Source of the DNA: DASUGM01 sp036274055
GTDB lineage: Bacteria > Acidobacteriota > Vicinamibacteria > Vicinamibacterales > SCN-69-37
Assembly: GCA_036274055.1 (NCBI GenBank)
Contig: DASUGM010000045.1
Coordinates: forward strand, 1 to 26,982
Length of the DNA: 26,982 bases
Direction of reading: 5' to 3'
Below the pieces are notes generated by a model, which did no database searches, was not told the DNA's origin, and saw only the letters and a list, made by a program, of their open reading frames with translations. Within the stretch, counting starts at the first letter, position 1; each line of letters opens with the position of its first letter. Shown here one piece after another: positions 1 through 5,601 of the stretch. Both the position numbers and the translations under genes were made by a program.

Positions 1-41
1 GGGCACACGCACCGGCGCATTTGGCGCATCGGCGCACGGAG
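1..41. repeat. Octamer-periodic GGCGC tract at window edge
   Basis: Short non-coding edge just downstream of the VOC gene stop. GGCGC recurs at 8-9 base steps (ACCGGCGC, then TTTGGCGC, then ATCGGCGC). The unit resembles the TTCGGTGC octamers near 14520, so this may be the end of the same repeat family, but too little is visible to be sure. Confidence 0.35.
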
Positions 42-428
42 CTAGCTCTTCTCGTATATCTGGACCAAGTTCCCGCACGTGTCCGCGAAGATGGCGATCG
101 TCACCGGTCCCATCTTCGCGGGCGGCTGGGTGAAGACGACACCGCGCGCCGCGAGGCGCTCGTATTCCTGCGCGATGCCGGTGACTTCGAACGCCGCCAC
201 TGGAATGCCCTGCGCGAACATCGCCTGCTGAAACGCCTTGCCGGCGGGGTTGGCGTTGGGCTCGAGCGCCAGCTCGACGTCGGGGTGGCCGTCGGGCGAG
301 GTCACGGTGATCCACCGGTACTCGCCGACGGGAATGTCCTTGTCCGGGCGAAAGCCGAGGACGTCGGTGTAGAACGCGAGCGCGCGCGACTGGTCGTCGA
401 CCATGACGCTGGTGAGCTTGATCCGCAT
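42..428 (-). CDS. VOC (glyoxalase/bleomycin-resistance fold) family protein
   Basis: A 128-residue single-domain vicinal-oxygen-chelate protein. The start RIKLTSVMVDDQSRALAFY, followed by TDVLGF (21-26), and the end FADTCGNLVQIYE (114-126) are the usual opening and closing strands of a VOC half-module. Metal binding looks incomplete: the usual first-strand histidine is absent, while glutamates (E52, E126) remain, so an active glyoxalase I role is not supported. It starts 12 bp after the stop of an AraC-type regulator on the same strand, so the two are almost certainly co-transcribed. AraC/VOC pairs are common and often concern small-molecule resistance or detoxification. The substrate cannot be told from sequence. 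Family confidence is high, function unknown. Confidence 0.88.
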   Translation of the reverse strand: MRIKLTSVMVDDQSRALAFYTDVLGFRPDKDIPVGEYRWITVTSPDGHPDVELALEPNANPAGKAFQQAMFAQGIPVAAFEVTGIAQEYERLAARGVVFTQPPAKMGPVTIAIFADTCGNLVQIYEKS

Positions 429-440
429 GCGAAAAGTCTC

Positions 441-899
441 TCAGATGCCGTGGCGCGGCGCTTCTTGAAAACTGCGAAACGCATCCGCGGGCAGGCGCGT
501 CATCAGCAACAGGCAGCCGGGCATCAGCGCCGGCGGCAACGCGTCGGGCACTGTGACCATCGCGCGCATCCGCCGCTGGAAGGCCGACGGCGGCTCGCCA
601 ACCCGGCGCACGAACAAGTCGCTGAAGCTGCCGAGGCTTTCGCAGCCGAGGTCGAAGCAGACGTCGGTCACCGAGCGCCCGCGCGCCAGCAGCCGCTTGG
701 CGCGATCAAGCCGGGCATCGATCCGGTATTGGTGCGGGGTGACGCCGAACACCGCATGAAACTGGCGAATGAAATGAAACGGCGACAGGCCCGCATCGCG
801 GGCGATCGCCTCGATCGTGCGCGCCGGCGCTGAATCGCAGGCGCGCAACTGCTCACGCGCGGCGCACAGCCGCAATCGCCGCTCACGGGTCAGGATCAT
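441..899 (-). CDS. AraC-family helix-turn-helix regulator (DNA-binding domain only)
   Basis: A 152-residue protein made almost entirely of an AraC/XylS DNA-binding domain. The first helix-turn-helix is around 29-48 (TIEAIARDAGLSPFHFIRQF), followed by GVTPHQYRIDARLDRAKRLL. The second is around 77-97 (SVTDVCFDLGCESLGSFSDLF), followed by the conserved GEPPSAFQRR. There is no N-terminal sensor domain; a C-terminal tail of about 40 residues of unknown role follows. The ATG at 897-899 overlaps the TGA of the carbonic anhydrase gene (ATGA), which fixes the start and implies translational coupling. The VOC gene follows after 12 bp. It probably regulates its own operon, possibly with the VOC protein as effector-binding partner; that link is inferred. 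Confidence 0.9.
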   Translation of the reverse strand: MILTRERRLRLCAAREQLRACDSAPARTIEAIARDAGLSPFHFIRQFHAVFGVTPHQYRIDARLDRAKRLLARGRSVTDVCFDLGCESLGSFSDLFVRRVGEPPSAFQRRMRAMVTVPDALPPALMPGCLLLMTRLPADAFRSFQEAPRHGI

Positions 900-1543
900 C
901 GCGCCGCCCGCTGTCCCCGGCGCCGTTGCGTCGAACGCTGCCGAACCGGTCCGGTCGCGGTGCAGCGCAGGTCGCGCAGCAAGCCGTCGCGCACATCGTA
1001 GATCCAGCCGTGAACGACCAGCGGCTGCTTCCGCCGCCACGCGTCGTTGACGATCGTGGTCTGGCAGACGTGCTCGACCTGATCGACAACGTTCAATTCG
1101 CACAACCGATCGATCCTGGCTTCGTCGCCGCGGGCCCGATCGATGGCCTGGGCGTGACTGTCGCGGACATCCTGCACGTGTCGCAGCCAGTTGTCGCAGA
1201 CGCCGAGGGTCGATCGAAAGTAGGCGGCGCGCACACCGCCGCAGCCATAGTGCCCGCAGACGATGACGTGCTCGACCTTGAGGACGTCGATCGCGTACTG
1301 GAGCACCGACAGGCAGTTCAGGTCGGTGTGGACGACGATGTTGGCGACGTTGCGATGAACGAACAGTTCCCCGGGCATCAGCCCGACGATCTGATTGGCC
1401 GGCACGCGGCTGTCCGAGCAGCCAATCCACAGGTATTTGGGCGCCTGCTGCGCCGCCAGGGACATGAAGAACCCGGGATCGCGCTGCCGGATTCGCTGGG
1501 CCCATTCACGGTTGTTCTGAAAGAGGCGTGGGAGTTTGGTCAC
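896..1543 (-). CDS. can: Beta-class carbonic anhydrase
   Basis: Interconverts CO2 and bicarbonate in the cytoplasm using zinc. The sequence follows E. coli Can closely: DPGFF, LWIGCSDSRVP, PGELFVHRNVAN, HTDLNCLSVLQYA, CGHYGCGG, LCELNV and DGLLRDL. Zinc ligands are the Cys of CSDSR and the His and Cys of HYGC; the Asp-Arg pair of CSDSR is intact. The GTG at 1541-1543 is chosen because it gives the same number of residues before DPGFF as in E. coli Can; a TTG at 1577-1579 would add 12 residues. A TAATAT box lies 11 bp before the GTG. The product is about 215 residues. The TGA overlaps the ATG of the AraC gene, so the anhydrase heads a three-gene operon. Its pairing with AraC and VOC genes is unexplained. 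Confidence 0.95.
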   Translation of the reverse strand: MTKLPRLFQNNREWAQRIRQRDPGFFMSLAAQQAPKYLWIGCSDSRVPANQIVGLMPGELFVHRNVANIVVHTDLNCLSVLQYAIDVLKVEHVIVCGHYGCGGVRAAYFRSTLGVCDNWLRHVQDVRDSHAQAIDRARGDEARIDRLCELNVVDQVEHVCQTTIVNDAWRRKQPLVVHGWIYDVRDGLLRDLRCTATGPVRQRSTQRRRGQRAAR

Positions 1544-1554
1544 GTAGGTATCAA

Positions 1555-1560
1555 ATATTA
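1555..1560 (-). promoter_or_regulatory. Possible -10 box for carbonic anhydrase operon
   Basis: TAATAT on the minus strand, ending 11 bp before the proposed GTG start. No clear -35 hexamer was found. The 57 bp gap between the divergent starts at 1543 and 1601 must hold promoters for both directions. Confidence 0.35.
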
Positions 1561-1600
1561 CGGGAAAACGCTGGTCCAACTCTTGCTATGCAGATTACTC

Positions 1601-2437
1601 ATGCGCACGCTCGGGGCCCTCGTCGCCGTGCTCGGATTGACCGTGGCTGGCTGGGTGTATCTGGCGCAGCCGGTCGAGTCAGCGTCGACGCTGAACGTGA
1701 CGTCGGGGTCATCGGCGGAGATCCGCCAGACCGCGATCCTGCGTGACAACCTCGACAAGCCGGCCGACGCGGGGCTCGCCAGTCTCTACGCCGAGATCAA
1801 CACGAAGCATTTCGCCGGCGCGCTGCCGCTGATGCCAGTGCGCTGGGAGCCGCGACTGGCGGAGATCGGCGCCCTGGCGGGCCGCAACTTCACGCTCGAG
1901 GGAATGTTCGGCCGGGTCGGCAATCGCACGGTCATCCTGCTTCACCCCAATCTGCTCCCCGACATCGACGCGCTCGAGCGGGCGTTGTCGCATGAAATGG
2001 TGCACGCGCGCCTGTTCTTCCTCGGCGACACGACGACGGATCACGGCCCGGCGTTCCGCGCCGAGCTCGAGCGGCTGGCCGACGAGGGCGCGTTCGAAGG
2101 CATTGCGTCCACCGAGGATGAGCGCGCGCAGCTGCGTGCGTGGCTCGATGTCGAGACCATCAGGATCAAGAGCGAGCGTGAAGCGCTCGAGCAGCTTGCG
2201 CCTGAGCTGGCGCGCGAGCGCGAAGGCGTCGAGCGCGGGGGCGACGATGCGGCCGCGCGCCGCGACGCCTACAATCTGCGCGCCGAGGCGACCAACACGC
2301 GCACCGCGGCCTTCAACGAGGCGCTCGCCGAATTCAACCGGCAGGTCAAGCGCTACAACCTCATGATCAGCTATCCCGACGGAATGGACGAACCTGCGCG
2401 CGCGGCGCCGCTGCCGCCGCAGACGGGCCCGCGCTAG
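1601..2437 (+). CDS. Membrane-anchored SprT-like zinc metalloprotease
   Basis: A 278-residue protein with an N-terminal hydrophobic segment (about 4-22), read as a signal anchor or signal peptide, followed by a SprT-like domain. Zinc-site features are visible: HEMVH at 131-135 and a third candidate ligand in DHGPAFR (H148), the spacing and 'H-G-x-x-F' pattern used by SprT/Spartan-type proteases. Residues about 175-265 are charged and heptad-like (REALEQLAPELAREREGVER and beyond), suggesting a coiled coil; the tail is Pro/Ala-rich. The ATG at 1601 is preferred because it starts the hydrophobic segment; upstream codons overlap the anhydrase gene antisense. The next gene begins at the base after its TAG, so translation is probably coupled. 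An extracytoplasmic location is inferred and is unusual for SprT relatives. Substrate unknown. Confidence 0.85.
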   Translation: MRTLGALVAVLGLTVAGWVYLAQPVESASTLNVTSGSSAEIRQTAILRDNLDKPADAGLASLYAEINTKHFAGALPLMPVRWEPRLAEIGALAGRNFTLEGMFGRVGNRTVILLHPNLLPDIDALERALSHEMVHARLFFLGDTTTDHGPAFRAELERLADEGAFEGIASTEDERAQLRAWLDVETIRIKSEREALEQLAPELAREREGVERGGDDAAARRDAYNLRAEATNTRTAAFNEALAEFNRQVKRYNLMISYPDGMDEPARAAPLPPQTGPR

Positions 2438-2989
2438 ATGGCGACGGTATCAGTCGTCTGGCGTCGTCTTGACGGTCCCGGTCACGACGTCTGTCGTTTC
2501 GAGCGCCATGGGTCCGGCTGGAGGCTCGAGGGTTCGGCGGCGTTCATCGCCGACGATCTGCCGGCGATGCTCGCCTACACGCTCGATTGCGATCACGAGT
2601 GGCGCACGATCGCGGGCCACGTCACCGGATGGCGACACGATGTGCCGGTCGACGTTCAGATCGTGCGCAGCTCGCGCGGGGCGTGGTCGATGAACGGCGA
2701 TCAGGTGGCCGGCGTCGACGGCCTCGACGATCTCGACTTCGGCTTCACGCCGGCGACCAACTTGACGCAACTGCGCCGACTGTCGCTGACGATTGGTCAG
2801 ACGGCCGAGCTCACGGTGGCCTGGCTCGATGTCTTCGCGGGGACGCTCTCGCCGCTCGGGCAGCACTATCAGCGCCTGACCGACACGCTCTATTCCTACG
2901 AAGCGCCGGCGTTTGGCTACGCGGACGAACTCGAGGTCGATCCCGTAGGCTTCGTGGTTCGCTATCCTCGGTTGTGGGAGGCCGAGTGA
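2438..2989 (+). CDS. Putative glycolipid-binding domain protein
   Basis: A 183-residue protein resembling the putative glycolipid-binding family (PF06475/DUF1089; P. aeruginosa PA1994 type). Recognisable features are the opening VWRRLDGPGHDVCRF, the segment DCDHEWRT, the signature WSMNGDQVAGVDGLDDLDFGFTPATN, and a C-terminal SYEAPAFGYADELEVDPVGFVVRYPRLW. These form the expected order for the family's closed beta-barrel. No signal peptide is seen, so it is probably cytoplasmic. The ATG directly follows the TAG of the SprT-like gene, and the downstream GNAT gene overlaps its TGA (GTGA), placing it mid-operon. The binding activity of the family comes from structure and is not proven biochemically here; physiological role unknown. 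Confidence 0.82.
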   Translation: MATVSVVWRRLDGPGHDVCRFERHGSGWRLEGSAAFIADDLPAMLAYTLDCDHEWRTIAGHVTGWRHDVPVDVQIVRSSRGAWSMNGDQVAGVDGLDDLDFGFTPATNLTQLRRLSLTIGQTAELTVAWLDVFAGTLSPLGQHYQRLTDTLYSYEAPAFGYADELEVDPVGFVVRYPRLWEAE

Positions 2990-3483
2990 AAGCCAGACGC
3001 ACGTATCTCGAGATGCGCGACGCGACACGGCTGTCGCCGGCACGAACGCCGCCGGTGCAGGTCGACATCGCCCGCGAGTATGCCTGTCTGCCGTCGACCT
3101 ACCGCGATCTGTATCTCGGCGTCGGCGCCGCCTATCACTGGACCGATCGCGCGGCCTGGACTGACGAGCAAATCGCCGCGCACCTGGGACAACCGTCGAT
3201 CTCGATCTTCATCGCGCGGGTCACCGGCGTCGTCGCCGGGTTCTTCGAACTGCGTGAGCGCGAGGAGGGCTCGGTCGAGATCGCGTACTTCGGGCTGATG
3301 CCGGAGTTCGTCGGTCAGGGACTCGGCGGGCACCTGCTCACCGCCGCCGCGCGTGAAGCCTGGCAGCTGAAGCCGACGCTCGTGTGGGTGCACACGTCGA
3401 CGCTCGATCACGGGGCGGCGCTGACGAATTATCTGAGGCGGGGGTTTGAGATCGCGCGGACTGAGGAGTATGAAGTGAGCTGA
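2986..3483 (+). CDS. GNAT-family N-acetyltransferase
   Basis: A 165-residue acetyltransferase of the GNAT superfamily, transferring an acetyl group from acetyl-CoA to an amine. The acetyl-CoA pyrophosphate loop is clear (FVGQGLGGHLL, Q111 to G115), preceded by the beta-4 strand SVEIAYFGLMPE and followed by the typical C-terminal TSTLDHGAALTNYLRRGFEI. The start chosen is the GTG at 2986, which overlaps the TGA of the previous gene (GTGA) and has GGGAGG at 2976-2981 at good spacing; an ATG at 3013 is possible but has no better ribosome site. It is the third gene of the SprT-like/glycolipid-binding/GNAT operon. Substrate cannot be assigned. Its stop region forms the outer edge of a long palindrome. 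Confidence 0.9.
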   Translation: MKARRTYLEMRDATRLSPARTPPVQVDIAREYACLPSTYRDLYLGVGAAYHWTDRAAWTDEQIAAHLGQPSISIFIARVTGVVAGFFELREREEGSVEIAYFGLMPEFVGQGLGGHLLTAAAREAWQLKPTLVWVHTSTLDHGAALTNYLRRGFEIARTEEYEVS

Positions 3484-3754
3484 GGGAAAAGCGCGGTCCC
3501 AAGAGCCTTCAACATGAAGGACATGGAGAAGACCAACTTTTTGGAAACCTCACGAGATGAGTTCTGACTGAGGAACGCATCGAAATTCGGAGCTCATGAA
3601 GAGCCTGACAGCTACGAGCTGATCTTCTTCATGAGCTCCATCCGAAGCCCGGTTCTTATCCACACAACGCATCTCGCAAGGTTTTCCAAGAAGTTGGTTT
3701 GCTCCATGTCCTCCATGTTGAAGGCTTTTGTGACAAGCGCTTTTCACTCAGCTC
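3477..3754. repeat. Long palindromic element, core type A (copy 1)
   Basis: A 278 bp imperfect inverted repeat filling the gap between two convergent genes. Outer ends are GAGCTGAG (3477-3484) and CTCAGCTC (3747-3754). Pairing continues inward through AAGAGCCTTCAACATG, GGACATGGAG, ACCAACTT, GGAAA and GAGATG segments to a centre near 3615, where CAGCTACGAGCTG is itself nearly palindromic. Both flanking stop codons (TGA 3481-3483 plus; TGA 3755-3753 minus) lie in or at the edge of the ends. GC content is clearly lower than in the neighbouring genes. Could act as a bidirectional terminator or be an immobile MITE-like copy. Confidence 0.9.
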
Positions 3755-5000
3755 AGTAACGATCTGCCCGGAACGCCTCCGCATCAAAGCTCGGCTGTTC
3801 CCCGGTCATCAACTGCGCCAGCAGCACCCCCGTCCCGGTCGCGGTTTTCAGGCCCGCCATCTGGTGGCCGGTGGCGAGATACACGTCGCCGCGGCCCTTC
3901 GCGCGCCCGATCAACGGCATGCCGTCGGGGGTGCAGGGACGCAGGCCGCGCCAGATTTCTGTCGCGACCGGCGCGTCGCCGATGTTGAGCATGCCCTTGG
4001 CGCCGCGCAGGATGACGTCGACGCGGCGGCGGTTGATCGAGAAGTCGTTGCGCACGAGCTCGAGCGTGCCGGCAATCCGCAACGCGTCATGATGCGGGTT
4101 GACCGCGACTTTGCGCTCGATCAGGTAAATCGATCGCGACGGGTGCGGGGTCGCCCGCGGCAACACCAGCGAGTAACCCTTGGCGCCGAGAATCGGGACA
4201 CGTAACCCCAGCATCCTGCCGAGCGGCTCTGACCACGATCCCGCCGCGAGGACGATGCGATCGGCGGTGATCTCGCCGTGCGTCGTCGCCAGCGTGCGCG
4301 GCCCGGCGCCGGCCGGCGAGATGCCGAAGACATCGGCGCCTTCCAGGAAGGTCACGCCGGCGCGAGCGGCGTCGGCGGCAAGGGCACGGACGGCCTTGTA
4401 GGGTTCGCAATGCGCGTCGTCGGGAAAGAAATAGCCGCCGACCTGCGCCCCGACGATCGCCGGCTCGCGCTCGCGCACCTGCTCCGGAGTCCACCGCTCG
4501 GCGCGGACGCCCGACTTCGCAACGAGATCGATCGACCCGCGCGCGCCGTCGAAGGACGCCTGGTTCTCGTAGACGGCGAGCAATCCATGGCGCTCGAAGC
4601 CAAACGGCTCGCCCGACTGCCGCGCGAAGTCTTCCCACAGATCGACGCTGACCCGACACAGCTCGACCAGCGCCGCGGCGCCGCGCTCGAACTTCGATCG
4701 CCGCGACGACAGGAGAAATCCGGCAAGCCAGCGGAGGTAGGACGGATCGAGCCGCGGCTGGACGTAGAGCGGGCTCTCCGGATCGAGCATCCAGCGGAAC
4801 GACTTGAAGAGCATGTTCGGATTGGCGAGCGGGGTCGCCTGCGACGGCGTCAGCCAGCCGGCGTTGCCGAACGAGCAGCCGTGGCCGACGCGATCGCGCT
4901 CGAGCACCGCCACCTGCACGCCGCGGCGCGCCAGTTCGCGCGCCACCGCGACGCCAATCACGCCGCCGCCGATAATCGCGACGTCCGTCCGCCTGGTCAT
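3753..5000 (-). CDS. DadA-like FAD-dependent amino-acid oxidase/dehydrogenase
   Basis: A 415-residue flavoprotein of the glycine/D-amino-acid oxidase (DAO) family. The N-terminal dinucleotide-binding motif is intact (VAIIGGGVIGVAVARELARRG with G11, G13, G16, then E34 for the FAD ribose). SFGNAGWLTPSQATPLANPN follows, as in DadA-type dehydrogenases. The C-terminal FAD contact region reads GLRPCTPDGMPLIGRA and YLATGHQMAGLKTATGTG. Length matches DadA (about 410-430). Expected reaction: oxidative deamination of a D-amino acid or a related cyclic imino acid, passing electrons to the membrane quinone pool or a carrier; the substrate is not assigned. The ATG at 4998-5000 is preceded by AAAGG. It is a single-gene unit with palindromes on both sides (3477-3754 and 5022-5188). 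Confidence 0.9.
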   Translation of the reverse strand: MTRRTDVAIIGGGVIGVAVARELARRGVQVAVLERDRVGHGCSFGNAGWLTPSQATPLANPNMLFKSFRWMLDPESPLYVQPRLDPSYLRWLAGFLLSSRRSKFERGAAALVELCRVSVDLWEDFARQSGEPFGFERHGLLAVYENQASFDGARGSIDLVAKSGVRAERWTPEQVREREPAIVGAQVGGYFFPDDAHCEPYKAVRALAADAARAGVTFLEGADVFGISPAGAGPRTLATTHGEITADRIVLAAGSWSEPLGRMLGLRVPILGAKGYSLVLPRATPHPSRSIYLIERKVAVNPHHDALRIAGTLELVRNDFSINRRRVDVILRGAKGMLNIGDAPVATEIWRGLRPCTPDGMPLIGRAKGRGDVYLATGHQMAGLKTATGTGVLLAQLMTGEQPSFDAEAFRADRY

Positions 5001-5021
5001 CCTTTCAGACTATCGCGAGTC

Positions 5022-5188
5022 GAGCTGAGCTGAGTGAAGAGCACTTGCCCAGGGCGGATGCACAGGGAGAAGAATGAGAAGAGCATTGAGAGGTTCTGGC
5101 TTGCTCGAAACCAAGAACCTCTCCCGCTCTTCTCGTGCTTCTCCCTGTGATTCCGCTCTGGGCAAGTGCTGTTCACTCAGCTCAGCTC
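5022..5188. repeat. Long palindromic element, core type B (copy 1)
   Basis: A 167 bp imperfect inverted repeat with identical 13-base ends (GAGCTGAGCTGAG and its complement), then the shared cap (GTGAAGAGCACTTGCC / complement), then a core containing CACAGGGAGAAGAATGAGAA (from 5061) whose complement is near 5130-5150. The centre is near 5105. Unlike copy 1 of type A, it sits between divergent gene starts (5000 minus and 5248 plus), not behind stop codons. Confidence 0.9.
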
Positions 5189-5218
5189 CGCTCGGGAACT
5201 CAGCCGCGGTCAACCCAC

Positions 5219-5239
5219 GTATAGTTAAAATAACTACAC
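5219..5239. promoter_or_regulatory. Probable PadR operator overlapping the -10 region
   Basis: TAGTTA-AAA-TAACTA (5222-5236) is a perfect 6+6 inverted repeat, extending to GTATAGTTA / TAACTACAC with one mismatch. It lies 11 bp before the padR ATG and contains TAAAAT (5226-5231), which could be the -10 box. It is strikingly AT-rich for this genome. PadR proteins bind short dyads and commonly autorepress, so this is the likely operator for the padR-permease operon. Confidence 0.7.
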
Positions 5240-5247
5240 AAGTCCCG

Positions 5248-5601
5248 ATGGCGCATCACATCCCCGACTACCTCCCGCTGAAACCCATCGACTTCGAGCT
5301 GCTCCTGGCGCTGTCGAGCGAGGACCGGCACGGCTACGGCCTCGTGCAGGCGGTCTCGGCGCACAGCGGTGGCCTCATCGAACTCGATCCCGGAAATCTG
5401 TATCGCGTCATCAAGCGCCTGCTGGCCGATGGTCTCGTCGCGGAAGCCGGACATCGCGACGCCGCCGGGGACGACGGCGAACGGCGCCGTTACTATCGGC
5501 TGACGACGCTCGGCGGCCGGGTGCTGGCCGCCGAGATCGCGCGGCTGCGAGACGTGCTCCGCGACCCGCTGACCCGCGACGCCGCCCGGCGGTGGTCGTG
5601 A
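5248..5601 (+). CDS. PadR-family transcriptional regulator
   Basis: A 117-residue winged-helix protein of the PadR family. Characteristic pieces are FELLLALSSEDRHGYGLVQAV (16-36), ELDPGNLYRVIKRLLADGLV (45-64), and the wing ERRRYYRLTTLGGRVLAAE (78-96). The ATG at 5248 places the winged helix at the N-terminus as usual. Immediately upstream is a perfect TAGTTA/TAACTA dyad. Its stop overlaps the ATG of the downstream permease (TGATG), so the two are made together. Family knowledge: acidobacterial ADOP permeases are commonly preceded by a PadR gene, implying regulated expression of the permease, probably by repression relieved by an unknown ligand. Confidence 0.93.
   Translation: MAHHIPDYLPLKPIDFELLLALSSEDRHGYGLVQAVSAHSGGLIELDPGNLYRVIKRLLADGLVAEAGHRDAAGDDGERRRYYRLTTLGGRVLAAEIARLRDVLRDPLTRDAARRWS

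Noticed and set aside
926..1600. Long upstream in-frame extension of the SprT-like gene on the plus strand
   Set aside because: It is antisense to the well-supported carbonic anhydrase gene; the ATG at 1601 starts the hydrophobic segment and is the sensible start.
3550..3747. 65-residue frame on the minus strand inside the type A palindrome
   Set aside because: It is part of the inverted repeat; equivalent peptides appear on both strands of the other type A copy, as expected from palindromic DNA rather than a gene.
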